This document shows, in pieces, positions 10,391-22,551 of a stretch of DNA of 64,000 bases (the stretch's first letter is position 1; every line of letters begins with the position of its first letter). Below the pieces are notes generated by a model. That model saw nothing but the letters and a program-made list of their open reading frames with translations. It did no database searches and was not told the origin of the DNA. The translations under genes were made by a program, and so were the position numbers. Source of the stretch: Gnetum montanum (lineage: Eukaryota > Streptophyta > Gnetopsida > Gnetales > Gnetaceae). The stretch lies in NCBI GenBank assembly GCA_015680685.1, contig MNCI01008727.1:194452-258451 (forward strand), in the 5' to 3' direction.

Positions 10391-10860
10391 ACATTTGGCA
10401 TAATATTCATCTTAATAAAGCCAATGTATCAAAGTATATGGATCTTAATAAAAACATGGCTTAATGACCTTTGATTTTGGTGTGTTAGATTGATTGGTGG
10501 TATGCTTCACAAAATTTAGAATTATAAAACTATACAATTGTAAGAATTGTTGTTCCACAACACCTCAAATTTTCTAAGAAATTGCAAAAATTTTCAAGGA
10601 CAAAGGAAGCTTAATAAGTAAAACCTCTATTTTGAAAGAAATCCTACTCTTTAAAAATTAAAACAAAATTTTAAAGTTAAAATGTATTAACAAATAGTTT
10701 AAAATCATTGCTTCTACATGTAGAATAAGCATAAATATATATTAAATATAAAAGCGCACGAAAACAATTCAAAATGAAATTGTGGGATTCCACTTAATCA
10801 TTAAAAAGGTCCCTCACAATTGCCGTGTTACACCTTGAAGATTGGTTTGCACCGCATTTA
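10391..10860. other. AT-rich, no gene seen
   Basis: No open frame, motif or clear repeat partner was seen. The stretch leads directly into the 72-bp tandem array. Confidence 0.5.
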
Positions 10861-11365
10861 ATTGGTTTCCTTTCATCATCACCCAGCATTATTCAATCCT
10901 ATATATGGAAGACTTTTCCTAGACATCAACCTTGGTTGGTTTTTTTTCATCATCACCCAACATTATTCAATCATGTATGGAAGAATTTTCCTTGACATCA
11001 ACCTTGGTTTTCTTTCATCATCACCCAGCATTATCCAATTCTGTATTGAAGACTTAAGACTTTTCATCGACATCAACCTTAGTTGGTTTCCTTCCATCAT
11101 CACCCAACACTATTCAATTGTGTATGGAAAACCAATTCTGTATTGAAGACTTAGACTTTTCCTCGACATCAACCTTAGTTGGTTTCCTTTCATCATCACC
11201 CAGCACTATTCAATTCTGTATGGAAGACTTTTCCTCGACATCAACTTTAGTTGGTTTCCTTTCATCATCACCCAGCATTATTATTCAATCCTATATGGAA
11301 GACTTTTCCTTGACATCAACCTTATTCAATTCTGTATGGAAGACTTTCCCTCCAAATCAACTGTA
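10861..11365 (+). repeat. Minisatellite, about 6.5 units of about 72 bp
   Basis: The units contain ttggtttcctttcatcatca, then cccagcattattcaattctg, then tatggaagacttttcc and tcgacatcaacctt. They begin near 10861, 10934, 11006, 11083, 11178 and 11250, with a partial unit at about 11325. Units differ by small indels; one (11083-11177) carries an extra internal copy of the 'tctgtattgaagactta' part. A long run lacking stops across the array is a by-product of the repeat, not a gene. Confidence 0.9.
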
Positions 11366-12714
11366 AACAAAAACACTCAACCAACCCCATATAACACGTA
11401 AACGATCAAACCACGAAATGTAACCGATGTCCTGCTGGTTGAATTCAATGAAAAATCAGTTCCCTTTGTATCTTACAAGGCCAGGCTTGTGATTGTTATT
11501 CAATCTTTTAAATCTCCGTTCTTAATGCATGTTTTGCAACTACATCAAACGTTCCTGTCACGATACGTGAAAAGTTACTTTTATATTTTCAAATTGCAGT
11601 TTTGCAACATACAGTATTGCTATCCAACGAGAAAACAGGCTCTTTATTCAACCCTCTTGCTCGATAAGGTACCTTGTCTCTTTCTTATTCAACCCGCTGT
11701 GTACGCACAAAGTCTGTGGTCAAATATAAATGCCACAAGCAACCACCTGCAGGTAAAAAAAGGATGCTGTTCAAATTAGCAGCAGAAGGTGTATAGCGTA
11801 TAGAGTACAAGCAAATAAAGTTCAAATTAGCAGCAGAAGGGGTATAGGGTATAGAGTACAAACAAATATACTTTATCCACTGTGACAGAATTATGCCGGC
11901 CAAACCAAAACCTTACCATCAAATTTAACTATACTTCTTCACATCACGTTTTGCAGAAATTGTGGAAACTCTGTTGTTAATTGCTTCCCACCCGACATGG
12001 AAAGCTTTAAAAGCGCAGTCCAGTGTTTGTCTAGTTACCATGGACTCTAATCGTTGCCGTCTGAACAGCTAGGCCTGATCTTTTCTTACTTTTTTAAAAT
12101 AAGTGGACCCGATAAATAAGACTTTATTCTAAAAATTATTGGATTTATTCCCTATTAGCTGCAATGACATAACGTTGCTCAAAACAAGAATTTCTCTTTA
12201 AAAAACGAAAGCCGTTAAGACATATTTAAACGAGTAAGAATAGAGCTCAATTCCGATCATTTGCTTATCCCAATTCAAAACTAAAATTTTTACAATCATT
12301 CTAATAAAATTGTACCCTTTGGAAAGGTAAAAAGCAAAATCTCCATTTTATGTTAACAAATACTTTAATTTCTTTCTTTAAAATTCTTTTATTGAATAAT
12401 TTTTTTGTCCTTTGTCTAATTACTTAATGCAATTGTATTGTTGTTACAAAAATAGTCCGTTTTCTATTTCTAGTTTTTTCAATGCTGTTTCTGCTTTCAC
12501 TGTTCGCAACTTTCCGGTGGCAGCTTCAGTTTCAAAATCTTTTTATTTGTTGGTAAAACTAAATTTTTTAAATCATTCAGAGAATATCACATATTTGTTA
12601 TTCATTTGCTGCTGAAAAGTAAGAGAGCATGTTTATTTTTGTTTCCTTAGTGGCAAATTTGGGAGATCGGTACGTAGAATTATCGTCTCTAAAATCTGCC
12701 ATTATTTTAACAAT
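11366..12714. other. Intergenic, no gene recognised
   Basis: Short open stretches (for example 11489-11779 and 12412-12615) show no domain, signal peptide or match elsewhere in the window, so no gene is called. It is slightly less AT-rich around 11400-12060 than the flanks. It contains the 51-bp tandem duplication listed separately. Confidence 0.5.
11769..11870 (+). repeat. 51-bp tandem duplication
   Basis: Two adjacent copies start at 11769 and 11820, each beginning gttcaaattagcagcagaag and followed by gtatag…gtatagagtacaa. They differ at only a few positions, so the duplication is fairly recent. Confidence 0.9.
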
Positions 12715-13060
12715 GCACCATTGACCTTGACCTTTGCTTCACTATTGTTTTTGATTTGGTGATTCAAAATTGTTAGTAGCCACGCGTTCCAAGTTTCTTG
12801 ACATGTTGTCACTCACTCATTAACCATGTCTGTGTAACCTGAACCAGCTATTCATGGGCTTCATTATGAGCAAACTCTATGCAATCTTTTACATTTTAGT
12901 TGCACATTCAAGTTTCTTGACATGTTGAATTTTTATGTGGTCTTATTTTTTATATTGTTTGACGTATTTCTTGAGTAAGAGCAGAGAAAGATTGGGTTTG
13001 ACAAGTCAAGACTCTAGTTGTATTTGGATTCATGAGAATTACAAGTTTTTTTCAGTGTCT
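12715..13060 (+). pseudogene. CRK 5' relic: promoter and signal-peptide start
   Basis: This is a remnant of the front end of a CRK copy. The stretch around the ATG at 12870, reading roughly MSKLYAIFYIL, and the leader just upstream (ccatgtctgtgtaacctgaa) match the leaders and starts at 24286 and 35809. The part 12930-13060 (gtatttcttgagtaagagca, gacaagtcaagactct) matches 35605-35690, which lies before the CRK start at 35809. W-box cores ttgacc occur at about 12720. The frame is not maintained beyond about ten codons and no DUF26 domain follows. It shows that one more CRK copy once stood here, or that only its promoter was copied. Confidence 0.6.
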
Positions 13061-13242
13061 GTCAGAGTGTTAACCATAAGTTAATGTGTAAAATCAAACT
13101 ATGGGGAACAAACTTTTCCTTTGTTTTTATCAATTTAAGTTATGTATTTCATAATTTTTAGCTTTGTCATCTCTTTTTGAGATATGATTAGCAGTTTTTA
13201 AAATTATCTAAAGTTTGTAATAAGAAAACAATTGTAGTTTCC
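13061..13242. other. Short AT-rich spacer or LTR U3
   Basis: No gene was seen. Part of it may be the U3 portion of the copia LTR whose TATA box lies at 13243, but no LTR start was identified. Confidence 0.35.
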
Positions 13243-13515
13243 TCCTATAAATTATGGGAAGATGTATTAAGCACCATCACAACAACAACAACAAAGTGTG
13301 AAAGGAAAGGCTTAAGAGTGTCATGATAGCAATAAGCTATGAGAGTTATCAAGGATGGCTTGTGTCCTTAGGATATTTTCTCCAAATAAAGGAAGAGCTA
13401 TGCACTAGTTCTTGTAGTTTCTTCCCCACTTTGGGGTTTTTTATGTAAATTTTTGTATGTGTTTTTCTTGTTGTCTTTGCTATTTCAATTTGCAGATTTA
13501 ATTAATTTCGTAACA
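13243..13515 (+). mobile_element. Ty1/copia LTR, R-U5 part
   Basis: A TATA-like ctataaattatggg at about 13242 is followed by about 270 bases ending in taaca at 13511-13515. It ends two bases before a perfectly placed primer-binding site, which defines the 3' edge of a 5' LTR. The left edge and a partner LTR were not found. The element is therefore a truncated copia 5' end. Confidence 0.7.
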
Positions 13516-13517
13516 AG

Positions 13518-13530
13518 TGGTATCAAAGTG
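13518..13530 (+). promoter_or_regulatory. Copia primer-binding site (initiator tRNA-Met)
   Basis: TGGTATCAAAGTG, two bases after the LTR, is one base away from the canonical TGGTATCAGAG, complementary to the 3' end of plant initiator tRNA-Met. That tRNA primes minus-strand DNA synthesis in copia elements. Confidence 0.85.
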
Positions 13531-13535
13531 GGTTG

Positions 13536-13780
13536 ATGGAGCAATTACAAACAACAACAAACAGGCTTGTTGGTTAGAATTGGAACATATGGTGTGTGCT
13601 AATGAAAGATATTTTAGCACAAAAGGAGTGCGATGAGGCCCTTCAACCTTCAAAACCTGCAAGAATGTCATATGATGATTAGAAAAAGTTGTAAGCAAAA
13701 TCACTAACATTGATCCATCCTTGTTTGAGCAACAAAACACCTTACTACATGGCATGCATAGGTTCATGAGAATCACAAGC
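13536..13780 (+). pseudogene. Copia gag N-terminus, broken
   Basis: The ATG lies six bases after the primer-binding site. In one frame it reads MEQLQTTTNRLVG, a TAG, then NWNIWCVLMKDILAQKECDEAL and (after further residues) MSYDD. This has the pattern of copia Gag (N-x-W-x-x-R-M-x-x-L-L, W/EAL). TAG and TAA codons interrupt it. Similarity stops near 13780; no protease, integrase or reverse transcriptase of copia type follows. Confidence 0.75.
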
Positions 13781-14869
13781 CTCTTTTAATCAAGGTGACC
13801 AAGAATGACAAGCACATGCACCTTGGTCTAATCATACCAATTAGACCCATGGAGTGTGCATAAGGAACCTTAACAATACACCCTTCCCTTTCCAATGAAC
13901 AAGGATTCTTCCATGATTCTAGAGCTCATAACCTAAGGTATGGATCCATTACTTATCCATGGTTCCAATAGTAGTAGCTTCGACAACTTACAGTGTGAGT
14001 CCTAGCTCCCCGCTGAATTTGAGCATGGTTCACCAATGCTAGATAAAAGAAAAGTGGATGGATGAATTTTGTTGTATGGATATTCTATTGATTAAGGCTT
14101 CAGTTTGGATCCATTTAGCACCCTCACATCGTCGTCACATCTATAACACACCATCCACCATTTGCTTATTAGGTAAGCATTCATAAAGCACATTAATTGA
14201 TTTTCCCTATACATACAAAACACACTCAAAAGAAATATCAAACTAAAAGAATAAGAAAGTTAGATAATGATATATTATTAGTTTCAAAAAAATACAAAAA
14301 TACACACCAAACAACCAGAAAAAATAGATAAAAATATACACTAAATAGACAAACCATACTCTATTACTAAAGCCATTACATGGAGGACTTCTCCTCCACA
14401 ATTGAGCTCAAGGTTGGTACCTAGTAAGCTCCTTGACGAACTTGTTATTTAGAATCATACCCTCCTTGGTTTCATTTATTTAAAGATGATGATGAAAGCA
14501 ATGAACATGAATTCTCAAAGACTTTTTTATTCTTCTTTCTCTTATGAAAATGCTTTCATTTGCAAGATGATGAATTTCTTGCCATAGAAGGAACATGATG
14601 ATTGTCGTAGTGCTTTCAATTTAATAATGCCAAAGATATCTCCTCTCTCTATTACTACTACTATTCCAAATTATTTTTTATTAAATAATGCTTTTTCACT
14701 TATTAGTGACATGGGCTGTAAGAAAAATGTTGAGCTTGAAAAATCAAGGATAGGGGCTTCCTTTCCTACATCTCATTGCTAGTTTTATCATGGAATATTC
14801 TAGGCCTTTCTAATAGATCTCAAGCAAAGGTTACCAAATGATAAACCATTTGTGTCAAAGGACTAAGTG
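13781..14869. other. Intergenic between copia and gypsy fragments, no gene seen
   Basis: No domain could be recognised. The tract before 14870 may be the U3 part of the following gypsy LTR or the tail of another retrotransposon. An open stretch on the minus strand at 13498-13776 is antisense to copia gag and is not a gene. Confidence 0.4.
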
Positions 14870-14876
14870 ATCATAT

Positions 14877-14890
14877 CTATGATATCATAG
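14877..14890 (+). promoter_or_regulatory. Palindrome upstream of gypsy TATA box (element A)
   Basis: CTATGATATCATAG is a perfect 14-bp palindrome lying 48 bases before TATAAATA at 14939-14946. Related palindromes sit at the equivalent place in element B (53701-53743). This is a possible protein-binding site in the LTR promoter; the function is inferred from position only. Confidence 0.6.
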
Positions 14891-16413
14891 CCTTGCTTAT
14901 GTCATCATAGATACGATGCAGTGGGTTATAATATTCACTATAAATACCCATCCACTGTCACATCAAATGAACAACTTTGATCCAATACTTAAGTAAGTTC
15001 TTGCAGTTTGTTTTTGTGATTTTACACTTAGCAATTTAGTGAAAGCCTACAATGTGGGGTTAAACAGTTGTATGTAATCTTTGTTTGAGTGAATTGTTTT
15101 TGGGCATAGTTCATGGCTAGAAATAAAGATTGAGATTATTTTTCACCATTGTAGCATTCTACTTAGTTCACTTTACTTTACTTAGTTCATTATTACTTAG
15201 TTTAATTTTTACTTTTCAACATGTTTACTTTGATTAAGTTCTTTACAGTTTCCAAGTGCTTTACTTTTCTAATGTTCCTTAATAAGGCAGTATAAGTATG
15301 ATTGGTTTCAAGCATAAAGTGTAATTATTTGGTAATCCTAGCAATGTTATTTCTTGGTTCATCTAGTAGCATAACACTTGGTAACCCTAGTGATAGTTAC
15401 ATAAGCCCAAGATGTGAATAGTAAATGAGGAATAGATACTTATTACCTATAGGTTGGAATTGTCTATTTACTTTCATTACACTTAGGTTTGGATTATATT
15501 ACTTTGTTTCAACCATGTTTACACTTAGTCTTAGTTTAAGCCAACAACATCAATGCATCATATGCCTCACCAAGAGTTAAACCATACAACTTGCACTTCA
15601 TTAACTTAAAGTGAGAAGACAACGATGGCAAATTGAACCTCAACTACTAGTGAGTTTAGATTGATCATCCACGAATTATGATCTAGTCACATGTGAACAC
15701 TTGTAACTTATATGATGGAGTATTGGAATACCCAACCACTCATCATTGGCAATGTTGCCAAGGATTTGTTAATGTTCACTAAGTAGTTAATTTTGCAAAT
15801 TCCATTGTGTTAAGAGTCATCAAACAAATCTTTCATACTTAAACTAGATTTTCCAAAGTACACACTTAAGGCATTAAGCATTTAATATGACTTCTACAAT
15901 CAAGAAGAAATCATCACCTACTGATGAATTTAATAAGAGTCATGATAGGAAGCACAATGAAGAAGACTGGAGTGCACCTATGCAATCTAGAATCTCTTAC
16001 TCTCACACTGATCCATATCAACCTAACTTCACATTTGTCTTTTACCAAGATGAATAACTAAGGTGGAGAGATTTATAGGGAAATATTGTATTGCCTCTAG
16101 AATGTTCTACACTATTAATGCTATAAGAAACCCTCATAAGGTTAAACCTTGGTAATGTATAAGAAGGGTACCACATCATAAAGCATAGCACTAGGTCATA
16201 CCAACTAACAGAAACTCAGGTAAGAAGGGATGATGCTATCTAAATAAGGCATAAGCTTAGCAAAGGAAAGAAAGTACCATAATGATTGTCCTAGAAGAAG
16301 GAGATGATGCAATATTCCACATGAAGAAATTCTATCAAACTCATGGATCCCAATCTTAAACACCATTCATCCATATCGAGGATTTTGTCAAAACACAATT
16401 ACATTCAGCTCTT

Positions 16414-18031
16414 GTGGAAACACCTAGAGGAGATAAGGAAGACACATCATTTAGGAGGAACTTAAAGTCTAAAACCTCCATTGAATTAAAAAGGGATGAA
16501 TCAAGGAGTCATAGAAGGAGAGTTGCTCGATACCATTCTTCAACTTCTTTCTTTTCATCCTCACTCTCCTCCAGAGATTATGACAAGAGAGAAAGCAGAA
16601 TGAGGGATCATGATAGGAAGAGACGAAGGGATTCTAAGAGACATGAGTATCATAAAAGACATCCTGATGAAGAAGAAGATGATTATGAACAAAGAAGAGA
16701 AAGAAACAGGCATGAAGAGAGAGAGATCACTATGAGCATTAAAGGGGTCAAGACTACAACAAAGTTCATGAACCTAAAGATTATGAATAATCCCTATTGG
16801 CCACTTGGAACATGATTAATATTAAAGAAGCAGTATATATTCCTACTAGGCATGCAAGGGATAGTCGCATCAAGCGACTAGGCATGAATAATATTTTCAA
16901 ATGTGAAGGTGAACATAATGCAGATCCACAACACTATATTCAAATTTTCCATGATGATTATGCCCTTCAAAACATTAAAAATGACTTATAGAAACTCAAG
17001 TTGTTTCATAGAATACTCCTAAAGAAAGCAAAGAGTTGGTATTGATCCTGAGAACTCGAATCAATTCAAAGATGGAGTACCGTGTTAGAGCTATTCAACA
17101 ACAAGTACCAAACCTTCTCTAGAGTGTCTAATTTGATAAAATAGATTCAAGGATGGAAGTAAGGGACACATGAATCCATTGATGCAGTAATGAATAGTTA
17201 CTATTCATTATTACATAAGTGTCTAGGCAATGGATTTTCTCAAAAGGAGAAACTATGACACATTATCGATGGGATAAGAAACAATATATGATAAACCCTT
17301 AGGGTATATGCCTAATGCACGTTATCTAAGATGATAGCTTATCATATTCAAAGACTCATTAACCAAATGGTAAAAGAAGAAGTTAAGAAAAAAGAGAATT
17401 AGTCGAAGAATACAATAGAGATCCTACCATCAAAAAAAGGGATGCAAGAATGTGTGAATTGTAAGAAGAGGAAACTTTAAAAGATATGATCCAAGGAAAG
17501 ACTCTACCAATTCAAAAAATAGTTAATTACATTGCAACAAAAGTAGAGAAAATGTGGGATTCTATAGAAGAAAAATTTTCTATAGCATTGAAGATAGTAG
17601 AAGAAAAGATTGAACAAGCTCTAAATTGAATTAAAGATAAGAAGAAACAAAGAGATAATGGACGCAAATACTACAAAAATAACGAAAAAGTTTTGGCAAT
17701 GGAGAAAATCACAGAATCCAGTTCGAAAGATGACAAAGGATGCAAAGCGTGATAGTATAAACATCCTAAGGGATGTTGTCCTGTTATGACCCACTTACAA
17801 GAGTTCAAGGCATATGTACTTAATCCAAAGTTTGTCAAAAAAAACAAATGCCTAGAAGACTACCTTATCCACAAGGTAACTTCAAAGAATCCTACCAACA
17901 AATGTACTATCCAAGTGGGGTATATGATCAACAACAAGAATAGTACTAGTAGCAGTGGCAACAACCATAATCATGGGGAATGTCATCACCAAGGAAATAA
18001 CATCCATATAGGCAACATGATCCCTTCTTGA
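16414..18031 (+). pseudogene. Gypsy gag (element A), Arg/Ser-rich N-domain
   Basis: The longest open part (16414-16815) is extremely charged, with SLSSRDYDKRESR, RKRRRDSKRHEYHKR and EEEDDYEQRRERNRHEE. It is followed in another frame by the conserved capsid-like block shared with 55000-55560. The last open block (17786-18031) follows the knuckle and reads MTHLQEFKAYVLNPK, matching ISHLQEFGVYALN in element B. Frameshifts and stops throughout mean that no Gag is made. Confidence 0.75.
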
Positions 18032-18849
18032 GGAAATATTTCAGTTCATGCTTCCTCTCACTACTATCCACCAAAATATCATTGATGCACTACTTCATGA
18101 ATGAATTCTAATTCTTACATTTGCTAGCTAGTAGCTAGTTTCTCATTTCAAGTTTCAAATCCAATATTGCCAACACCACCACATGTTATGCAAGCAGAAC
18201 TGTCATCACAACCATAGTAAAAAAGTGCTATAAGGGTAATGAATATACAGAGAGAGGATTATACTAGCAACACTAAAGGTAAATGAAGAAAACATCCTTT
18301 CTTTAGGAAAAGTCTAGAAAATATTGGTAGAGCTAAGAATTCATCCAATCATGTTCCTCTTATGACAGATTCTCCTACAAACATCATGCTTCCATAATAA
18401 TCAAATTAAAAGATTATAACTGTCATGCTAACTAATACAGTATCAAACTAGATAAAAGCCATAACTCTCCCAAAGAAAAGAATAGATTCTTGAAATATTT
18501 TGATTTATTTATAGATTGCTAGAAATTTATCATGCAAAGCTCTACTAGACTCAAGTTTTTGAGCTAAATTGATATCTCAAAACACATACAAGGCATGGAA
18601 CCTATCGCCCTTATAGAAGTGCAACATATGACTAAAGCTAGCAAATCAATTAGTGACCATTTCTTTGAGACAAATAGATTTTGATTCCAAGGATCAGTAC
18701 CAACTTTTTGCTTACTTGATGTGTGTTCTTAGTAATAATTTAATCTTTGGCTAATCATTCTTAATGTTCTACAAGGCATAGACATCATGGAAGGCTTGCA
18801 AATGGTATTGTGAATCAACATTATAGTCTCTTTTGAACTTGGGAATGTT

Positions 18850-19330
18850 GTTCATGTCAAGTCAATTGATAAAAATATCTATTTAATGCTTGATTAGGAT
18901 ATACATATCCTTAATGTTAATCATACTCCTAGTAGCAAGTAAGAGCTTATCATAATTGTCATGTTCATCATGGTCTCTAGCATGACCATGATCCCTTTTA
19001 TATTGTCTATTGTGCCTTCTATCATGTTTGTGCCCATGGTCTCTATTTCTATCATAATCATGCTCACCATTCCTATCTTTCTCTCTATTTTAATTTTACC
19101 TAGTATTTTCACCAAATCATCTATCATTACCTCTTCTTTTGTGACCACACTCATCCTTATTAGATCTTTATAATGAGAATGATGGAAAACTAAAAGAGTC
19201 ATGCTAGCTTGCTCTTCCATCATGGTTCCTTTATTTACCTTTAGACAGCCTATAGGAAAACCTAGGCTTCCAAGTTCTTATAGTATTATGTTCTATTCTC
19301 CCCTTTCCTTGATTTCTTGCCAAGGTTAAA
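18850..19330 (-). mobile_element. Gypsy gag fragment C, inverted
   Basis: On the minus strand this reads a His/Asp/Arg-rich run ending in DHDEHDNYDKLLLATRSM and then INIKDMYILIKH, aligning with PLLAT.SMLDITEAVRIPTRH at about 54980-55035 and NIKEAVYIPTRH at about 16815. It is thus a head-to-head or tail-to-tail partner of element A. An open minus-strand frame of 100 codons at 18921-19223 is a shifted reading of this same Arg/His-rich tract and is not a separate protein. Its leader may extend to about 19800. Confidence 0.7.
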
Positions 19331-19984
19331 TGCAGTCATTAATTTATCGTATCATTCCCATTGAAGGGAGAAGAATTTTGATGAGGAACTTTTTCGAAGT
19401 GGTAATCTAGATCCTCCTTTTCTAGTTGCAATGTTAATGAAATGGTAGCTCTCTTTCCCTTTGTTGGTTCATGGTAGGCTTTCATAAAACAATCTTTCTA
19501 AAGTTGGGCTTCAGTGAATTGATAGGGCCTAGACATTTCATCAACATTGTAGTCAATTATAGCTTATTCTAGTCTAACTTTCATTAGTGCATCCATGCGT
19601 ATTGATGGAGCTAAATGATCTTATAACAACACGATGTTGCCTTCCAAGTTCCTCCATCTCATATGTTCATCTTGATGAAGGATGAGAGTGATGTCCAAAT
19701 AGTAAGAATTTAGATGTTGGTAGATGATCTTGACTTAGTACGCTACATTATCATTATTTTTTGTTGATTTATCATATTCCCTTTTGGAATTATTAGCACA
19801 TGAACAATCAACTCTATGAGAAAAAAAATTTAGATTAGTATATGTATCTTAATAAAATAACAATAATATTCTTTAAGTGATAAATCATTAAGTCTTAGCA
19901 GCAATAATGAATGATTTAAACAAATATAGATCATGATACTAATGATAACTAACAAGTTTCCCCTATACCCAACTATACAAATGA
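19331..19984. other. Probable gypsy leader remnant, no gene seen
   Basis: No coding signal was seen. It probably includes the upstream part of the inverted gypsy fragment C, but it is too diverged to align with confidence. Confidence 0.35.
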
Positions 19985-22551
19985 CAAGCATTCATGTGTA
20001 ACATTATTGTAACCTTTGGACTAGACAAGTAGAATATTTAGTCCATTTTAAGTGTAATCATAGGTCACTATCTTCCTAATTATACTCATGTGGATTTTAG
20101 TGCACATAATTAAGTATAATTAAGATATATGATCTTGATGTTGTGATGACCATGATTAAAATATTATTAAAATAAATAAAATTTATTAATTAATATAATA
20201 ATAAGAAAATATAGCCTAATCTAACCCAAGCGATGAATAGTCATTCCTAACTTACAACATCCATCTTGAACTCATGATATCATTGTTGGATTACTAATTG
20301 TGCACTACTAGGCATACCAAGTGATAACACTACTAGGATTGGCAAACAGTAATGTGTTTATGCTCGAAGTTGGTTGTACTCATTTTGCATGATTAATGTA
20401 CATTTGAAGTTAAAATATTAGCTAAGTGCATGAAATGCAATAACAATAAAAATAAATTGTAACTAAGAAAAAATATTAAACTAATTCAAAGTGTTGTAAT
20501 GAAAATGAATTAATCTTAATCTTATTGTTCTCATGAAATTGTGTCAGGGTACAAGATCACTCAACTAAGACTTCATCAAGTAACTCAAATTCGTGTTGTG
20601 GGCACTCAATAACTAATTCTAACCTCTATGGTATCAAATTACAAAGGCTTTCCTACACTAATGACTAAATTGTGCCTTTGATGTGGTAGGTGGGCAATAT
20701 TCATAAACTTTACCTATCCCACATTCATTGCATATGCAATATCATATGAAAACATACCATATTGCAACTACTACAATATTGTAGGTACAATGTTATAACC
20801 TACTTATTAATTTTTCATCAACATGTTATGGATTTAATTCTAGTGCATAGTACTGAGTTATAAATTTCTAATTTGGCTATATGTCTTGGAGGTAAATTTT
20901 ATTTAAAAAATTATTTGGGGTTTTAACACATTACCTAATAAATAGACCATAAAAAATTCATTTATTAAGTGAGAAGTCATAGGTTTATATCTTAAGTGGT
21001 TAAAATCCTAGGCAAGTCATGAGTTCAAATACTGATGACATAAAATTTAATAAAAAATTTAAAATTCTTTAAAGTTTCACAACTAGCATCATGATCCAAG
21101 TGATTAGTTGGTGGTATGTCTAGTCTAGTGTAGGTCCAAGGTCTTGATCAAGAATCATGGAAAAAATTGAAAATTTTTAAAATAGTTCGTGTTGGATGAA
21201 TTAAAGGTGAAAAATCAAGTCCCATATACAATACTTTTTTAAAAAACTAATTTGTTGCCATTAGAAGCTGAAGTAATGTATTAGTTCTTAACTTTCTACT
21301 TAAGTAATAAAAATAACAATGAGATCTTAGGGGATATCATCCAAAAATCTTGGCAATAAGGGTGATTTCATGAAGGACAACTATGGCTACAAAAATAGAG
21401 TATCGATAATATTAATGAAATGCTAAATTAAGAATAAGCTTAGAAATTTATTACAAAGAAAGTACATTTTAGATAGATGTTAAAATGAGGCACAAATACA
21501 AAAGAAAAAAGACCTTTAATTTTATTAGCAAAATATTAGAGGTGGTAGACACAATGAAACATAATATCTACATGCTATAATTCTAATATCTATGAGAGTA
21601 GTAATTAGCTAAGTAAGAATAGGATCACATCATCTTCAAGTTAAAACTAAAAGATGGAACAATGAGCAATATGAATATAAAATATGTTGATTGTGTTTAC
21701 TGCAAGTAGTATAAGATGAGCAACATGTATTATTAGAATTTTGTCAAACAAGTTTCTTCCTAAGAAAATAGTAAATCTCTAGTTAGTCTTTGTATAAGCT
21801 ATTCCACCTACTTGTATTAATTCTATGAAATTATATAAAAGACATGTTTAGTTAATTTGTCTCACAAATGAGCTTTGGGTTTACAAAAATGTAATAAAAT
21901 GAATATTCAATAGTATATTCTCTATTTTGATCCTAACCAAGTTTGCAATTTGGAATAGTAAAACAATCAATAACTCAAAAACTTTGGAAAAATATAGAAG
22001 AAGAAAAAAACCATATCTATTAAAAAGTATGAGGCAAGGCCTTAATTCTAAGTCTAAGACAAACTATTTATTTGCTACTATTACTTATCATTTACATTAC
22101 ACAATTAGCAAAACACAAATAGGATCTCTGAGAGTTAAAATAAGTATATGGCTCAAAATTGCTTGTGAAGAACAAATATATGAATTATGTAATACAAATA
22201 GCATTGAATATGAATAACACATTTCTCTGCAATGTCTTGCATTGAAGCACATTAGACATAAATGAGATATTATAATTGCAAATTTGGTTAATTTGTTTCA
22301 AATGTTAGTAAAAACACATAGTAATTTTCTTAATGATGTTTCCGAAACTTATAACATATATATACAAAACTCATAGCATATATGATTCTATTGTCCAATA
22401 AATTCAAAGGTCCATCAATATAATAAAATTTCAATTTCAATTCAAGTTATAATTTATTATTTATTATGTGATGATGACGGGCTGGTAACCGAATAGACTT
22501 ACCTCTTACCCATCACTTCTGCGATATTTCTTGCGGTTGTCTGTTTTTGCA

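Larger units (their letters stand above)
14870..18800 (+). mobile_element. Ty3/gypsy element A: LTR, leader, gag, protease relic
   Basis: This is a decayed gypsy retrotransposon of the same family as 53694-59331. The LTR part has a 14-bp palindrome (14877-14890) and a TATA box TATAAATA (14939-14946). A leader of about 1.4 kb shares blocks with element B, such as taaccctagtgatagt and gaagacaacgat. A Gag frame starts near 16400 with an Arg/Ser/Glu-rich domain (to about 16790). The Gag core follows (SMI-like NIKEAVYIPTRHARDS, then DPQHYIQIFHD; 16800-17560), with many stops. A knuckle-like HPKGCC lies at about 17757, with its first cysteines partly lost to TGA. A protease relic (KALLDSS, LISQNTYKAWNL) spans about 18520-18620. 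Reverse transcriptase and integrase are absent. It ends where an inverted fragment of the same family begins. Confidence 0.8.

Noticed and set aside
10862-11366. Stop-free runs across the 72-bp tandem array
   Set aside because: The frame is open because the unit lacks stops; the sequence is repetitive with indels that change the frame between units.
18921-19223. Open minus-strand frame of 100 codons, Met/Ile-rich
   Set aside because: It is a shifted reading of the His/Asp/Arg-rich gag tract of inverted fragment C; the neighbouring frame gives the conserved gag residues.
21927-22217. 96-codon frame inside the 2.8-kb direct repeat
   Set aside because: The paralogous stretch at 42720-42902 is open for only part of it and differs by indels that shift the frame, so there is no sign of coding constraint.
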